The translations under genes were made by a program, and so were the position numbers. This document shows positions 27,553 through 37,907 of a stretch of DNA of 64,000 nt, piece by piece. This stretch comes from Klebsiella ornithinolytica NBRC 105727 = ATCC 31898 (GTDB lineage: Bacteria; Pseudomonadota; Gammaproteobacteria; Enterobacterales; Enterobacteriaceae). Below the pieces are notes generated by a model, which was not told the origin of the DNA, searched no databases, and saw only the letters and a program-made list of their open reading frames with translations. The stretch covers positions 124,001 to 188,000 of the forward strand of contig NZ_BCYR01000001.1 of assembly GCF_001598295.1 (NCBI RefSeq), written 5' to 3'. Numbering within the stretch: position 1 is the stretch's first letter; each line of letters starts with the position of its first letter.

Positions 27553-28623
27553 TTACCCGGTCACCACCGGAACGCGGGGCGCCAGCGCGCACATCAGCTC
27601 ATAGCCGACGGTGCCGCAGACGCTGGCGACATCGTCAATTTTGATCTCTTTGCCCCACAGCTCCACCGGCGCACCGATCCCGGCCTGCGGGCAAGGCGTT
27701 AAATCGACCGCCAGCATATCCATCGAAACCCGGCCCACCGTGCGGGTCCGAACACCGTCAACCAGCACCGGCGTACCGTCCGGCGCCACGCGCGGATAGC
27801 CGTCGGCGTAACCGCAGGCCACAATCCCAATCCGCTGCTCGCCGGATGCCCGATACAGGCCGCCGTAACCCACCGCCTCTCCCGCCTTCAGGTTCTGCAC
27901 GGCGATGATTTCGCTGCTGAGCGTCATTACCGGCTTGAGGCCGCTATTGGCGATATCCTGCCATTGGCCGGAAGGCGATGCGCCATACAGCACAATACCC
28001 GGCCTCACCCAGTCAAAATGGGCTTCAGGATGCCACAGCGTCGCCGCCGAGTTAGCGAGCGAGCGCCGGCAGTCCAGTCCTTCCGCCGCCTGCTCGATAC
28101 GGCGCATCGGCTCAATGATGCCCTGCGGATTTTCCGCATCGGCAAAATGCGACATCAGCGTCATTTCGCTGACGTTGTTCAGCGCCCGCAGCTGCTGCCA
28201 GACGGTATGAATGCGATCCGGCATAAAGCCGAGGCGATTCATCCCGCTGTTGACCTTGACGTAGATATCCAGCGGCGCGTGGAGTTTTGCCTGCTGAAGC
28301 GCCTTAATCTGCCAGTTACTGTGCACGCTGGTGGTCAGGCGATACTTATCGAAAAGCGCCAGCTCATCGGCGTGGAAGAAACCCTCCAGCATCAAAATTG
28401 GCCCTTTCCAGCCGTGCTCACGCAGCAGGATCGCCTCTTCAAGGTTGAGCATCGCGAAGCCATCAGCGCCGCTCAGCGCGCTCCAGACGCGCGACAGGCC
28501 ATGACCATAGGCGTTGGCTTTCACCACCGCCCACAGGCGCGAGGCGGGGGCCGCACGCCGGACAATCTGCAAATTCTGCCGCAAGGCCGGCAAATCAATG
28601 CTGGCCAATACAGGACGGGACAT
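27553..28623 (-). CDS. dadX: Catabolic alanine racemase
   Basis: PLP enzyme interconverting L- and D-alanine for D-alanine breakdown. It has 356 residues, with PLP lysine motif [11 protein letters not shown] near residue 33, then the barrel and C-terminal domain with the catalytic tyrosine region (GYGGLYRA and [12 protein letters not shown]). The 9-bp gap behind dadA in the same direction shows the dad operon, as in E. coli. The dadX form is told from the biosynthetic alr by this context rather than by sequence alone. Confidence 0.95.
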   Translation of the reverse strand: MSRPVLASIDLPALRQNLQIVRRAAPASRLWAVVKANAYGHGLSRVWSALSGADGFAMLNLEEAILLREHGWKGPILMLEGFFHADELALFDKYRLTTSVHSNWQIKALQQAKLHAPLDIYVKVNSGMNRLGFMPDRIHTVWQQLRALNNVSEMTLMSHFADAENPQGIIEPMRRIEQAAEGLDCRRSLANSAATLWHPEAHFDWVRPGIVLYGASPSGQWQDIANSGLKPVMTLSSEIIAVQNLKAGEAVGYGGLYRASGEQRIGIVACGYADGYPRVAPDGTPVLVDGVRTRTVGRVSMDMLAVDLTPCPQAGIGAPVELWGKEIKIDDVASVCGTVGYELMCALAPRVPVVTG

Positions 28624-28632
28624 GAAGACTCC

Positions 28633-29931
28633 TTAGTTATGAACGCCGTGCAGATGCTGAGCGCGTGCCGGAGTAAAGCCGGGGCTATAGCGCGCGACGG
28701 CCAGATCATCATACGGAATGGCCGGTGTACGGCCTGAGATCAAATCACTGAGCAACTGCCCGGAACCGCAGGCCATGGTCCAGCCCAGCGTGCCGTGCCC
28801 GGTGTTCAGCCACAAATTCTTATACGCTGTACGGCCCACCACCGGCGTACCGTCCGGGGTCATCGGGCGCAGCCCGGTCCAGAAGGTGGCCTGCTCGACG
28901 TGGCCGCCGCGCGGGAACAGATCGCGGACCACCATCTCCAGGGTTTCCCGGCGTGGCTTCAGCAGATCTTTATTAAAGCCGACGATTTCCGCCATCCCCC
29001 CCACGCGGATGCGCTGGTCAAAGCGGGTAATGGCGATTTTGTAGGTTTCATCAAGAATAGTCGAAACCGGCGCGCCGTCCTCTTCGGCAATCGGAATGGT
29101 CAGCGAATAGCCCTTCAGCGGATAGACCGGAATGTCCACCAGCCCTTTCAGCATCGCGGTAGAGTAAGAACCAAAGGCCATCACATAGGCATCGCCTTTG
29201 ATGATTTCCGCGCCGCATTTTACGCCGGCAATCTGTTCGCCTTCATACAGCAGCGCGTCCACCGGCGTATTAAAGCGGAAGGTGACGCCCGCCTGCGCCG
29301 CCATCGCCGCCAGGCGCGTGGTAAACAGCTGGCAATCGCCGGTTTCATCGTTGGGCAGACGCAGACCGCCGGTCAGCTTATGGCTGACCTCGGCCAGCGC
29401 GGGCTCCACTTCCAGCAGACGCTTCGCTTCCAGAAGCTGGTACGGAACGCCGGCATCTTCCAGCACGGCGATGTCGCGGGTGGCGTTTTCATACTGTTTT
29501 TCAGTACGGAACAGCTGCAATGTGCCGCCCTGACGGCCCTCATACTGGATTCCGGTGCTTTCACGCAGCGCTTTCAGGCAGTCGCGGCTGTATTCCGCCA
29601 GACGCACCATCCGCCCTTTGTTCTCCATATAATGGCGGGTATCGCAGTTGCGCAGCATTTGCCACATCCACTTCAACTGGAACTGAGTCCCGTCAAGACC
29701 GATAGCCAGCGGCGCGTGGCGCTGGAACATCCATTTGATGGCCTTCAGCGGCACGCCTGGCGCCGCCCACGGCGCAGCATAGCCCGGGGAAATCTGCCCG
29801 GCGTTAGCGGCACTGGTCTCTTCCGCCGCCCCGGGTTGACGGTCGATAACCGTCACTTCGTGGCCCGCCTGGCTTAAATACCATGCACTCGCAACCCCAA
29901 CTACCCCACTTCCCAGTATGACGACTCGCAT
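28633..29931 (-). CDS. dadA: D-amino acid dehydrogenase small subunit
   Basis: Membrane-associated FAD enzyme oxidising D-alanine (and other D-amino acids) to pyruvate, passing electrons to the respiratory chain. From ATG 29931 it has 432 residues, the E. coli length. The dinucleotide fold [13 protein letters not shown] follows the start, and the C-terminal region ends in [23 protein letters not shown]. The frame extends 9 codons further upstream but this start matches the family. It is the first gene of dadAX, with a CRP-type site about 90 bp upstream. Confidence 0.96.
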   Translation of the reverse strand: MRVVILGSGVVGVASAWYLSQAGHEVTVIDRQPGAAEETSAANAGQISPGYAAPWAAPGVPLKAIKWMFQRHAPLAIGLDGTQFQLKWMWQMLRNCDTRHYMENKGRMVRLAEYSRDCLKALRESTGIQYEGRQGGTLQLFRTEKQYENATRDIAVLEDAGVPYQLLEAKRLLEVEPALAEVSHKLTGGLRLPNDETGDCQLFTTRLAAMAAQAGVTFRFNTPVDALLYEGEQIAGVKCGAEIIKGDAYVMAFGSYSTAMLKGLVDIPVYPLKGYSLTIPIAEEDGAPVSTILDETYKIAITRFDQRIRVGGMAEIVGFNKDLLKPRRETLEMVVRDLFPRGGHVEQATFWTGLRPMTPDGTPVVGRTAYKNLWLNTGHGTLGWTMACGSGQLLSDLISGRTPAIPYDDLAVARYSPGFTPARAQHLHGVHN

Positions 29932-30018
29932 AGCGACTCCGTAATAGTTAAAGAACAATCATCTGATTACAAATTGATAACTCAGTTGAAAATATTATTC
30001 AACATACGCTTTATTTAT

Positions 30019-30034
30019 GGTGACTTAACTCACA
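30019..30034. promoter_or_regulatory. Likely CRP site of the dadAX promoter
   Basis: GGTGA-CTTAAC-TCACA lies about 88 bp upstream of dadA, one mismatch from TGTGA-N6-TCACA. In E. coli dadAX is CRP- and Lrp-regulated. The surrounding 290 bp between dadA and ycgB is AT-rich, consistent with Lrp binding. Confidence 0.6.
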
Positions 30035-30193
30035 GCAAACCGCACCAGCACTGACCCTATAGATTTACTATCTCCTGCTGCGCTTCATTTTTACTCAGAA
30101 TAATACTCTGCATCATTGGGCAAATAAGGCCTTTAAGATTGCGAAATCGCGAAGAAAAGAAATTGTCGGGAGGCGCAGTTTGTCATCCCCTGT

Positions 30194-30204
30194 TCTATGC
30201 TTGA
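30194..30204 (+). promoter_or_regulatory. RpoS-type -10 element of ycgB
   Basis: TCTATGCTTGA matches the extended sigma-S -10 pattern KCTAYRCTTAA at all but the second-last base. It lies 49 bp upstream of ycgB. E. coli ycgB belongs to the RpoS regulon. Confidence 0.6.
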
Positions 30205-30252
30205 TGAGAGGCTTTCCGTACAGAGAGAGCCACCTACAACGAGGGCGCGCTA

Positions 30253-31785
30253 ATGGCTACGATTGATTCCATGAACAGGGACACCACTCGTTTAAGCGAT
30301 GGACCCGACTGGACTTTTGAACTGCTGGAAACCTACCTTGCCGAGGTTGACCGGGTAGCGAAGCTGTACCGTCTCGACACCTATCCACACCAGATCGAAG
30401 TCATTACTTCCGAGCAGATGATGGATGCCTACTCCAGCGTCGGCATGCCCATCAACTACCCGCACTGGTCGTTCGGTAAAAAGTTTATCGAAACCGAGCA
30501 GGCGTATAAGCACGGTCAGCAGGGGCTGGCCTATGAGATTGTGATTAACTCCAATCCCTGCATCGCCTACCTGATGGAGGAGAACACGATCACCATGCAG
30601 GCGCTGGTCATGGCGCATGCCTGCTACGGTCACAACTCTTTTTTCAAAAACAACTATCTGTTCCGCAGCTGGACCGACGCCAGCTCGATCATTGATTATC
30701 TGATTTTCGCCCGGAAATACATTACCGACTGCGAAGAGCGCTACGGCGTTGATGAGGTTGAGAAACTCCTCGATTCCTGTCATGCCCTGATGAACTACGG
30801 CGTCGATCGCTACAAACGCCCGCAAAAAATCTCGTTGCAGGAGGAGAAAGCGCGGCAGAAAAGCCGGGAAGAGTATCTGCAAAGCCAGGTGAATATGCTA
30901 TGGCGCACCCTGCCGAAGCGGGAAGAAGAGAAGACCATTGAGTCGGCCCGCCGCTACCCTTCAGAGCCGCAGGAGAACCTGCTGTACTTTATGGAGAAGA
31001 ACGCGCCGCTGCTGGAACCGTGGCAGCGCGAAATCCTGCGGATCGTGCGCAAGGTCAGCCAGTATTTTTATCCGCAGAAGCAGACCCAGGTGATGAACGA
31101 AGGGTGGGCCACCTTCTGGCATTACACGATCCTCAATCACCTTTATGACGAAGGGAAAGTGACGGAGCGCTTTATGCTGGAGTTTCTGCACAGCCACACC
31201 AACGTGGTATTCCAGCCGCCCTATAACAGCCAGTGGTATAACGGGATTAACCCGTACGCCCTGGGCTTCGCCATGTTCCAGGACATTAAGCGTATTTGCC
31301 AGTCGCCGACCGAAGAAGACCGCTACTGGTTCCCGGATATCGCCGGCTCTGACTGGCTGGAAACGCTGCATTTCGCGATGCGTGATTTCAAAGACGAGAG
31401 TTTTATCAGTCAGTTCCTGTCACCGAAGGTCATGCGCGATTTCCGCTTCTTTACGGTGCTGGATGACGATCATAACAACTACCTGGAGATTTCCGCTATC
31501 CATAACGAGGAGGGGTATCGGGAGATCCGCTCGAAGCTGTCCGCCCAATACAACCTCAGCAACCTTGAGCCGAATATTCAGGTGTGGAGCGTCGATCTAC
31601 GCGGTGACCGCTCGTTGACGCTGCGCTATGTGCCGCACAACCGCGTCCCGCTGGATAAAGGGCGTCGCGAAGTGCTCAAGCACGTCCATCGTCTGTGGGG
31701 GTTTGATATCCTGCTGGAACAACAAAATGCCGATGGCAGTATCGAGCTGCTGGAGCGCAGCCCGCCGCGCCAGAACGCGCTGTAA
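30253..31785 (+). CDS. ycgB: SpoVR-family protein YcgB
   Basis: A 510-residue soluble protein of the SpoVR family, whose Bacillus founder affects spore cortex formation; the enterobacterial function is unknown. It has a conserved N-terminus (DGPDWTFELLETYLAEVDRVAKLYRLDTYPHQ), HACYGHNSFFKNNYLF, MNEGWATFWHYTILNHL and the C-terminal LRYVPHNRVPLD region. The His and Glu-rich motifs suggest a metal site, which is inference. A sigma-S-like -10 stands upstream, and a strong terminator follows. It sits between dadA and fadR, as in E. coli. Confidence 0.95.
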   Translation: MATIDSMNRDTTRLSDGPDWTFELLETYLAEVDRVAKLYRLDTYPHQIEVITSEQMMDAYSSVGMPINYPHWSFGKKFIETEQAYKHGQQGLAYEIVINSNPCIAYLMEENTITMQALVMAHACYGHNSFFKNNYLFRSWTDASSIIDYLIFARKYITDCEERYGVDEVEKLLDSCHALMNYGVDRYKRPQKISLQEEKARQKSREEYLQSQVNMLWRTLPKREEEKTIESARRYPSEPQENLLYFMEKNAPLLEPWQREILRIVRKVSQYFYPQKQTQVMNEGWATFWHYTILNHLYDEGKVTERFMLEFLHSHTNVVFQPPYNSQWYNGINPYALGFAMFQDIKRICQSPTEEDRYWFPDIAGSDWLETLHFAMRDFKDESFISQFLSPKVMRDFRFFTVLDDDHNNYLEISAIHNEEGYREIRSKLSAQYNLSNLEPNIQVWSVDLRGDRSLTLRYVPHNRVPLDKGRREVLKHVHRLWGFDILLEQQNADGSIELLERSPPRQNAL

Positions 31786-31791
31786 AACGAT

Positions 31792-31829
31792 AAAAAAATG
31801 CCCGACAGTCCACTTGCCGGGCATTTTTT
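31792..31829. terminator. Bidirectional terminator between ycgB and fadR
   Basis: Stem ATGCCCG with CGGGCAT, flanked by A-run and T-run (extended by A-T pairs), between convergent genes. Confidence 0.9.
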
Positions 31830-31845
31830 ATAACCTCAACATACC

Positions 31846-32565
31846 TTAACGCATGCCGATGACTAAATCACCCGACATGGTTTTCTGCATCCGGTGCCAG
31901 ATCTCGCCGCTGTCGTGGCCGTAGCGACGGACAATCTCGTAAACCTTCTCGTGCAGCCCCTCTTCGCACACTTTCGCCAGCTGATGATAGAAGCCCAGCG
32001 CCAGGCTGCGCGCTTCCGGGTTGGCGAAATAGTGACGACCGATGCGGGTGTACAGCCCTTTCATTCCGTTGAGGATCAGGCCGTAAATCGGGTTCCCGGA
32101 GGCGAACGCCAGGCCGCGGAAAATGTTGTAATCCAGCTCGGCAAACGCGTCGGCGTGATCTTCGACTTCCCGCGCGCTGGCAAGTACTTCCAGCGCATTG
32201 TCGGGATGCTGGCGGAACGCGGTGCGGATGAAGATGGTCGAGATATTGGTACGTACCGACAGCAGGTTATCGATCAGCTGCGGAACGCTGTCATGATCAA
32301 GACGCGCCAGAGTTTCGAGAATATTCAGCCCGGAGGTTTCCCAGAAATTATTCACCTTCGTCGGCTTGCCGTGCTGAATCGTCAACCAACCATCGCGGGC
32401 CAGACGTTGCAACACTTCGCGTAAGGTGGTGCGGGTTACACCAATGAGTTCAGAAAGTTCACGTTCGGCGGGGAGGATGGTGCCTGGGGGAAAACGATTA
32501 TTCCAGATACTCTCGATGATGTACTCTTCCGCGAAACCCGCAGGGCTTTGCGCCTTAATGACCAT
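31846..32565 (-). CDS. fadR: Fatty-acid metabolism regulator FadR (GntR family)
   Basis: Represses beta-oxidation and activates unsaturated fatty-acid synthesis; acyl-CoA releases it from DNA. The 239-residue product starts [11 protein letters not shown] at 32565, as in E. coli; the upstream frame is not needed. The N-terminal winged helix shows [36 protein letters not shown], with the recognition helix VTRTTLREV. The C-terminal all-helical domain binds acyl-CoA and ends SGDLVIGMR. It is divergent from nhaB. Its target fadD lies further along this window with a matching site. Confidence 0.97.
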   Translation of the reverse strand: MVIKAQSPAGFAEEYIIESIWNNRFPPGTILPAERELSELIGVTRTTLREVLQRLARDGWLTIQHGKPTKVNNFWETSGLNILETLARLDHDSVPQLIDNLLSVRTNISTIFIRTAFRQHPDNALEVLASAREVEDHADAFAELDYNIFRGLAFASGNPIYGLILNGMKGLYTRIGRHYFANPEARSLALGFYHQLAKVCEEGLHEKVYEIVRRYGHDSGEIWHRMQKTMSGDLVIGMR

Positions 32566-32804
32566 AATTAGATTTCCATTACACAGCGTTGCATATTCCA
32601 CTCATCATACCAGAGCCGCTATAGAGCAGATAGCGTCAGGAAGTAATTAAAAGGGGATCGGCGTTTCATTTTCAACTTTTCGTTCTCTCCGTCATTGCGC
32701 GAACGCGGGGCGAAGTAAGTTGCTTCCCGTTTTGCTCAACTGGTAATCTTGTGAATAGTTACACGTAAAATTATGTCATTAATTTGACGGGAAGGAAGTC
32801 TGTC

Positions 32805-34355
32805 GTGGAAATGTCTTATGGCCGCGCTCTGTGGCGCAATTTTCTTGGCCAGTCCCCTGACTGGTATAAACTCACTCTCATCATTGTTTTAATCGTTAAC
32901 CCTCTGGTTTTTCACCTCAATCCGTTTATTGCCGGCTGGATGCTGGTGGTGGAATTTATCTTTACCCTCGCCATGGCGCTCAAGTGTTATCCGCTCCTGC
33001 CGGGAGGCCTGCTGGCGATTGAGGCGGTGATGATCGGCATGACCAGCCCGGAACATGTCCGTGAAGAGATTGCCAGCAATCTGGAAGTGCTCCTGCTGCT
33101 GATGTTCATGGTGGCGGGGATCTATTTTATGAAGCAGCTGCTGCTGTTTATCTTTACCCGCCTGCTGCTGGGGATTCGCAGCAAGATGCTGCTGTCGCTC
33201 TCTTTTTGTCTCGCCGCGGCCTTCCTCTCCGCCTTCCTCGATGCGCTGACCGTTGTGGCGGTCGTGATCAGCGTCGCCGTTGGCTTCTACGGCATTTATC
33301 ACCGCGTCGCCTCCGCGCGCCCGGATGATAACGATATCCTCGACGATAGCCACATCGACCAGCATTATCGTGAAGTGCTGGAACAGTTCCGCGGCTTTCT
33401 GCGCAGCCTGATGATGCATGCGGGCGTCGGGACGGCGCTGGGCGGCGTGATGACCATGGTGGGCGAGCCGCAAAACCTGATTATTGCCAAGGCGGCGGGC
33501 TGGCACTTCGGCGAGTTCTTTTTGCGGATGGCGCCGGTGACGCTACCGGTCATGATCTGCGGCCTGCTGACCTGCCTGCTGCTGGAGAAAACCAAACGGT
33601 TCGGCTACGGCGAGCCGTTGCCGCCAGCCGTACGTAAGGTGTTACAAGAGTTCGACGATCGCAGCCGCCAGCAGCGCAGCCGTCAGGATCGCCTGCGGCT
33701 GATTGCTCAGGGGATTATCGGCATCTGGCTGGTGACCGCGCTGGCGATGCACCTCGCTGAAGTCGGGCTGATTGGCCTGTCGGTGATTATTCTGGCCACC
33801 ACCTTTTCCGGCGTCACCGATGAACACGCCATTGGTAAAGCCTTTACCGAAGCGCTGCCGTTCACGGCCCTGCTGACCGTATTTTTCGCCGTGGTTGCGG
33901 TGATCATCGACCAGCACCTGTTTACGCCGGTGATTCAGTTTGTCCTCCAGGCCTCACCGCACGCCCAGCTGTCGTTGTTCTATCTGTTTAACGGGTTGCT
34001 GTCGTCGATTTCCGACAACGTCTTCGTCGGCACGGTGTATATCAACGAAGCCCGCACGGCGCTGCACAACGGCGTTATCAGCCTGCCGCAGTTTGAACTG
34101 CTGGCGGTGGCGATCAATACCGGCACCAACCTGCCTTCCGTCGCCACGCCTAACGGCCAGGCAGCGTTTCTTTTCCTGCTGACCTCCGCGCTGGCGCCGC
34201 TGATTCGCCTTTCCTATGGCCGCATGGTGTGGATGGCGCTGCCCTACACCATCGTCATGACCCTGGTGGGGCTGCTGTGCGTTGAATTCACATTGATGCC
34301 TGTTACCCAGTGGATGCTCGATCATCAGTGGATCGTAACGCCGCTGCTCCCCTGA
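32805..34355 (+). CDS. nhaB: Na+/H+ antiporter NhaB
   Basis: Inner-membrane antiporter expelling sodium in exchange for protons. From GTG 32805 it has 516 residues starting (M)[17 protein letters not shown], matching the E. coli N-terminus; GAAGGAAG lies upstream. About twelve helices carry the family segments [57 protein letters not shown] and [24 protein letters not shown] further upstream would add seven residues without support. dsbB follows, as in E. coli. Confidence 0.96.
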   Translation: MEMSYGRALWRNFLGQSPDWYKLTLIIVLIVNPLVFHLNPFIAGWMLVVEFIFTLAMALKCYPLLPGGLLAIEAVMIGMTSPEHVREEIASNLEVLLLLMFMVAGIYFMKQLLLFIFTRLLLGIRSKMLLSLSFCLAAAFLSAFLDALTVVAVVISVAVGFYGIYHRVASARPDDNDILDDSHIDQHYREVLEQFRGFLRSLMMHAGVGTALGGVMTMVGEPQNLIIAKAAGWHFGEFFLRMAPVTLPVMICGLLTCLLLEKTKRFGYGEPLPPAVRKVLQEFDDRSRQQRSRQDRLRLIAQGIIGIWLVTALAMHLAEVGLIGLSVIILATTFSGVTDEHAIGKAFTEALPFTALLTVFFAVVAVIIDQHLFTPVIQFVLQASPHAQLSLFYLFNGLLSSISDNVFVGTVYINEARTALHNGVISLPQFELLAVAINTGTNLPSVATPNGQAAFLFLLTSALAPLIRLSYGRMVWMALPYTIVMTLVGLLCVEFTLMPVTQWMLDHQWIVTPLLP

Positions 34356-34365
34356 ATACGAAAGC

Positions 34366-34394
34366 GACCTTCCGCCGCCGATCGGCGGAAGGTC
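34366..34394 (+). terminator. Hairpin after nhaB
   Basis: A perfect 12-bp stem (GACCTTCCGCCG with CGGCGGAAGGTC), loop CCGAT, followed by AAAATTCTTTT, a weak T tract. Confidence 0.6.
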
Positions 34395-34489
34395 AAAATT
34401 CTTTTACGTAATATTTTCGGGCTTGCTGCTGGCGTCGGTTCGGTTTTCGTTTACACTGCCATGATTTAGCATGTTCCAGGGAAATGACT

Positions 34490-35020
34490 ATGTTGCGATA
34501 TTTAAACCAGTGCTCGAGGGGACGCGGAGCCTGGCTCCTGATGGCGTTAACCGCTTTTATCCTTGAATTAGTCGCACTGTGGTTCCAGCACGTGATGTTG
34601 CTGCAACCCTGTGTGATGTGTATTTATGAACGTTGTGCATTATTAGGCATTATGGGCGCCGGTATTGTCGGAGCCATCGCGCCAAAAACGCCGTTACGCT
34701 ATGTGGCGCTGGTCATCTGGCTATACAGCGCGCTGCGCGGTCTGCAGCTGGCGTGGGAACACACCATGATTCAGCTGCACCCTTCCCCGTTCCAGACCTG
34801 CGATTTCGCCGCCCGTTTTCCGACGTGGCTCCCGCTGGATAAATGGATCCCGCAGATGTTCGTCGCCAGCGGCGACTGCTCCGTTCGTCAGTGGGAGTTT
34901 CTGACGCTGGAGATGCCGCAGTGGCTGGTGGGGATCTTCGCCGCCTATCTGATCGTGGCGCTGCTGGTGCTGATTGCCCAGCCTTTCAAACCGAAAAAAC
35001 GCGATCTCTTCGGCCGCTAA
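34490..35020 (+). CDS. dsbB: Disulfide bond formation protein B
   Basis: Four-helix inner-membrane quinone oxidoreductase that reoxidises DsbA. From ATG 34490 the product has 176 residues, identical in length to E. coli. The first cysteine pair is CVMC (41-44 region) in [13 protein letters not shown], and the second pair consists of Cys in FQTCDFAA and SGDCSVRQ. The C-terminus ends [11 protein letters not shown] nearby in-frame ATG at 34484 is an alternative, but AGGGA spacing favours 34490. A strong terminator follows. Confidence 0.97.
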   Translation: MLRYLNQCSRGRGAWLLMALTAFILELVALWFQHVMLLQPCVMCIYERCALLGIMGAGIVGAIAPKTPLRYVALVIWLYSALRGLQLAWEHTMIQLHPSPFQTCDFAARFPTWLPLDKWIPQMFVASGDCSVRQWEFLTLEMPQWLVGIFAAYLIVALLVLIAQPFKPKKRDLFGR

Positions 35021-35032
35021 GTTCGTGGTAGT

Positions 35033-35062
35033 AAAAACGCTCCTTCAGGGGCGTTTTTTTTT
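35033..35062 (+). terminator. Rho-independent terminator of dsbB
   Basis: AAAAACGC stem pairing with GCGTTTTT around a TTCA loop, followed by a run of nine T residues. Confidence 0.9.
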
Positions 35063-35085
35063 GCCTGTCGATTGACGACGCCACC

Positions 35086-35116
35086 TTAAAAGATGCATAT
35101 TAAATGCATCTTTTAA
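35086..35116. promoter_or_regulatory. NsrR (nitric-oxide-sensing repressor) operator
   Basis: Left arm TTAAAAGATGCAT, spacer ATTAA, right arm ATGCATCTTTTAA: 13-bp perfect inverted arms. The core AAGATGCAT-N5-ATGCATCTT closely matches the NsrR site of E. coli ytfE. It lies about 22 bp upstream of the YeaR-type gene, whose E. coli relative (yeaR-yoaG) is NsrR-regulated. Confidence 0.82.
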
Positions 35117-35137
35117 GTATCCACTAAGGAGCCGACG

Positions 35138-35482
35138 ATGTCACACCTGCGTATTCCTGCTCACTGGAAAGTTAAACGCTCCACGCCATTTTTCACCAAA
35201 CAGAACGTCCCCGCCGCCCTGCTCAGCCACCACAATACCGCCGCCGGCGTTTTCGGCCAGCTGTGCGTGATGGAAGGAACCGTCACCTATTATGGCTTTG
35301 CTGACGAACAGGCAAGCGAACCGGAAGTCAAAGTGGTGATTAACGCCGGCCAGTTTGCCACCAGCCCGCCGCAGTACTGGCACCGCATCGAGATGAGCGA
35401 TGATGCCCAGTTCAATATCAACTTCTGGGTTGAAGAAGAGAGCCATGGCGAAAACGGCCTGTTTCATGCTAAGAAAGCCTGA
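35138..35482 (+). CDS. YeaR-like cupin protein (DUF1971), NO/nitrate-responsive
   Basis: A 114-residue single-domain protein of the DUF1971 cupin family, like E. coli YeaR and the TehB N-terminal domain. The shared pattern is RSTPFFTKQNVPAALLSHH, GQLCVMEGTVTYYGFADE, then GQFATSPPQYWHRIEMSDDAQFNINFWVEEE. The WHRIE histidine and the fold suggest a metal-binding cupin; no enzyme activity is established. The NsrR palindrome directly upstream predicts induction by nitric oxide, as for E. coli yeaR. The gene is absent from the E. coli dsbB-ycgN gap, where umuDC and hlyE are found instead. Confidence 0.85.
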   Translation: MSHLRIPAHWKVKRSTPFFTKQNVPAALLSHHNTAAGVFGQLCVMEGTVTYYGFADEQASEPEVKVVINAGQFATSPPQYWHRIEMSDDAQFNINFWVEEESHGENGLFHAKKA

Positions 35483-35509
35483 CCCCGCCGCTCAGAGAGC
35501 CTGAAACAC

Positions 35510-35533
35510 AAAACCCGCCTCGCGGCGGGTTTT
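35510..35533. terminator. Bidirectional terminator between YeaR-type gene and ycgN
   Basis: A 10-bp stem AAAACCCGCC with GGCGGGTTTT and a TCGC tetraloop, between convergent genes. Confidence 0.9.
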
Positions 35534-35559
35534 AGCAAACGTTAGCAAGCGGTAACGCT

Positions 35560-36006
35560 TTACTGCGCCCAGTCGGGCTTATTGAGGATATGATCCTGCC
35601 AGTCGCGCACCGTCTCTTCTTTAACCGCAATATGGCGTACGGAGATGCGTTCGCCATGCATCGCCGCTTTCGAGCCGCTGAGCAGCGGGTGCCAGTGCGG
35701 CAGAGGCTTCCCTTCCGCCAGCAGGCGATAGGCGCAGGTCGGCGGCAGCCATTCGAACGTTGGCAGATTATCGCGGGTCAGCTTGATGCAGTCCGGCTCA
35801 TACTCGAAACGTCGCTCATAGTTCCGGCACTGGCAGGTTTTAATATTTAACTGACGACAGGCGACGTTGGTGAAATAGATCTCATCCGTATCCTCATCCA
35901 TCAGCTTATGCAGGCAGCACTGTCCGCAGCCGTCGCACAGTGATTCCCACTCCGCGTCGGTCATTTCATCAAGTGTTTTTTGCTGCCAGAAAAGTTGTTC
36001 GCTCAT
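35560..36006 (-). CDS. ycgN: YcgN, cysteine-cluster protein (UPF0260/YkgJ family)
   Basis: A 148-residue protein with clustered cysteines (CDGCGQCC near residue 24, then C in NVACRQL and CQCRNYERR, and PTCAY), the mark of the YkgJ/zinc-or-iron-binding cluster family. Function is unknown; the cysteines may bind a metal or cluster. The gene order with ycgM and ycgL next to minCDE is as in E. coli. Confidence 0.93.
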   Translation of the reverse strand: MSEQLFWQQKTLDEMTDAEWESLCDGCGQCCLHKLMDEDTDEIYFTNVACRQLNIKTCQCRNYERRFEYEPDCIKLTRDNLPTFEWLPPTCAYRLLAEGKPLPHWHPLLSGSKAAMHGERISVRHIAVKEETVRDWQDHILNKPDWAQ

Positions 36007-36100
36007 AGGGGATGTCCGTCATTGCCATTCAGGGTGCACCTTATAACCAGTCTGGCACGCTGATGCAAGTTTTGCCGCCCGCAAAGGCGGCAAAAGGACG

Positions 36101-36760
36101 TTACAGTACGCGGGTGGAGAGCGTCAGACCATTAAAGCCGACTTCCAGCTCATCGCCGCTACTCAGCGGCCCGACGCCTTCTGGCGTGCCGGTCAGGATG
36201 ATATCGCCGGCTTTGAGCGTAAAGAAACGCGACATATAGGCAATCAGCGGAACGATTTTATGGATCATATCGGCCGTCGTTCCCTGCTGGCGAACATCGC
36301 CGTTCACTTTCAGGCTCAGCGGCGTATTTTGCGGGTCGCTATGAAATTCTGCCGCCGGAATAAAACCGGAAACCGGGCAAGAATTATCAAAGCCCTTGGC
36401 TTTTTCCCACGGCTGGCCGGCTTTTTTCATCTTACCCTGCAGATCGCGCAGGGTAAGATCCAGCGCCACGCCGTAGCCCGCAATCGCTTTTAGCACGTGC
36501 TCTTCCGTCGCCTGACGCAGCGTGCTGCCAATCAGCACCGCCAGTTCAACTTCGTGATGCACCGAACCCAATCCTTCGGGGAGCACCAACGGCTGGCGGA
36601 TATCGCATAGCGCCGTCTCAGGTTTAATAAACAGCACCGGTTCTTCCGGCATTGCACTGCCCATTTCCTTAATGTGGTTTGCATAATTGCTGCCCACGCA
36701 AACGACTTTACTTACCGGATAATCCAGTAATGCTCCCTGCCAGTTATGATGTTGGTACAT
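36101..36760 (-). CDS. ycgM: Fumarylacetoacetate hydrolase-family protein YcgM
   Basis: A 219-residue enzyme of the FAH fold, which hydrolyses or decarboxylates beta-keto acids with a divalent metal. Metal-ligand motifs are visible: HHEVELAVLIGS (Glu-x-Glu), AGYGVALDLTLRD and GDIILTGTPEGVGP. The N-terminal VVCVGSNYANHIKEMGS is typical. The specific substrate is unassigned in E. coli, though oxaloacetate decarboxylase activity is described for related family members. It is between ycgL and ycgN in the same direction. Confidence 0.92.
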   Translation of the reverse strand: MYQHHNWQGALLDYPVSKVVCVGSNYANHIKEMGSAMPEEPVLFIKPETALCDIRQPLVLPEGLGSVHHEVELAVLIGSTLRQATEEHVLKAIAGYGVALDLTLRDLQGKMKKAGQPWEKAKGFDNSCPVSGFIPAAEFHSDPQNTPLSLKVNGDVRQQGTTADMIHKIVPLIAYMSRFFTLKAGDIILTGTPEGVGPLSSGDELEVGFNGLTLSTRVL

Positions 36761-36777
36761 TATTTCCCCTCGGTGGG

Positions 36778-37059
36778 TTAATCAGATTTATTCCCCTGTT
36801 CCGCCAGGTGTTTCTTAAGTAGATTCTCAGTCGGAGGAGGAAGTTGGAGATAATAGCCCTGATCAATCAGCGACTGTTTGACTTTTTCCAGATCGGCACC
36901 GGCAAGCTTTTTCCGTCCGTCGAGCGGTAAAAGCATGGTCATCTGCGGCGTGCCGAAGCTTGCCATCAGTTCGACAGGAACGCGTGAGAAATCGTCCCTT
37001 TTTTCGACATATAAATAGGTTTGCTCACGTTTAGTACTTCGATAGATCACACAAAACAT
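36778..37059 (-). CDS. ycgL: YcgL family protein (UPF0745)
   Basis: A 93-residue cytoplasmic protein with the conserved starts [28 protein letters not shown] and [21 protein letters not shown]. The family has a small alpha/beta fold with unknown function. A longer frame beginning at TTG 37098 would add 13 residues not supported by a ribosome site; the ATG at 37059 is chosen, and the true start is uncertain. It is divergent from minC. Confidence 0.88.
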   Translation of the reverse strand: MFCVIYRSTKREQTYLYVEKRDDFSRVPVELMASFGTPQMTMLLPLDGRKKLAGADLEKVKQSLIDQGYYLQLPPPTENLLKKHLAEQGNKSD

Positions 37060-37185
37060 AGTTTTACTCGGAATTAGACCCGTGGTCACTTGCCTCAATA
37101 TATGAGTGACTATAACATGCCTTTTAGTCTTCGGAATATCACCGCACTTCGGCGGGTGATAAACAGCAAATTGAGTAAGGCCAGG

Positions 37186-37884
37186 ATGTCAAATACGCCA
37201 ATCGAACTTAAGGGCAGTAGCTTCACCTTATCTGTCGTTCATTTGCACGACGCAAATCCCGAGGTTATTCGTCAGGCGTTAGAAGACAAGATCGCCCAGG
37301 CTCCCGCTTTTTTACGTCACGCTCCGGTCGTTGTGAATATCAGCAATGTCGAAAACGACGTTGACTGGCGCCCTATGCATGAAGCCATTGCGAGCACCGG
37401 TTTACGGATTATGGGCGTGAGTGGTTGCAAAATCCCGCGGCTGAAAACGGAAATCGACCGCACCGGGATTCCTTTACTGACGGAAGGGAAAGAGAAAATC
37501 CCCCGCCAGGCGACGCCAGAGCCGGTCGCGCCGCCGCCAGTTGTTAATCCGATCACAAAAACGCGTTTAATTGATCTGCCGGTACGTTCCGGTCAGCGCA
37601 TTTATGCACCAAACTGTGATCTGATTGTTACAAATCATGTGAGTGCCGGTGCGGAACTTATTGCCGATGGTAACATCCATGTTTATGGCATGATGCGGGG
37701 ACGCGCACTCGCGGGCGCAGGCGGCGACAGAGAAGCGCAAATATTTTGTTCACACCTCACGGCGGAACTGGTTTCCATCGCAGGGGAATACTGGCTGAGT
37801 GATAATATCCCGGCCGAATTTTATGGCAAAGCGGCCCGCCTGCGTCTGGGTGATACCGCTTTGACTATTCAACCGTTGAGTTAG
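37186..37884 (+). CDS. minC: Septum site-determining protein MinC
   Basis: Inhibitor of FtsZ polymerisation, recruited to the poles by MinD. From ATG 37186 the product has 232 residues; the start [15 protein letters not shown] matches E. coli. The N-terminal domain acts on FtsZ. After a Pro/Val-rich linker ([12 protein letters not shown]), the C-terminal beta-helix domain shows [15 protein letters not shown] and [16 protein letters not shown], which bind MinD. A longer in-frame stretch upstream is not conserved. It heads the minCDE operon. Confidence 0.97.
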   Translation: MSNTPIELKGSSFTLSVVHLHDANPEVIRQALEDKIAQAPAFLRHAPVVVNISNVENDVDWRPMHEAIASTGLRIMGVSGCKIPRLKTEIDRTGIPLLTEGKEKIPRQATPEPVAPPPVVNPITKTRLIDLPVRSGQRIYAPNCDLIVTNHVSAGAELIADGNIHVYGMMRGRALAGAGGDREAQIFCSHLTAELVSIAGEYWLSDNIPAEFYGKAARLRLGDTALTIQPLS

Positions 37885-37907
37885 TCCCTTTTTAACAAGG
37901 AATTTCT

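Noticed and set aside
28795-29877. Plus-strand open frame of 360 codons over dadA
   Set aside because: Fully antisense to a conserved gene with no ribosome site or recognisable domain.
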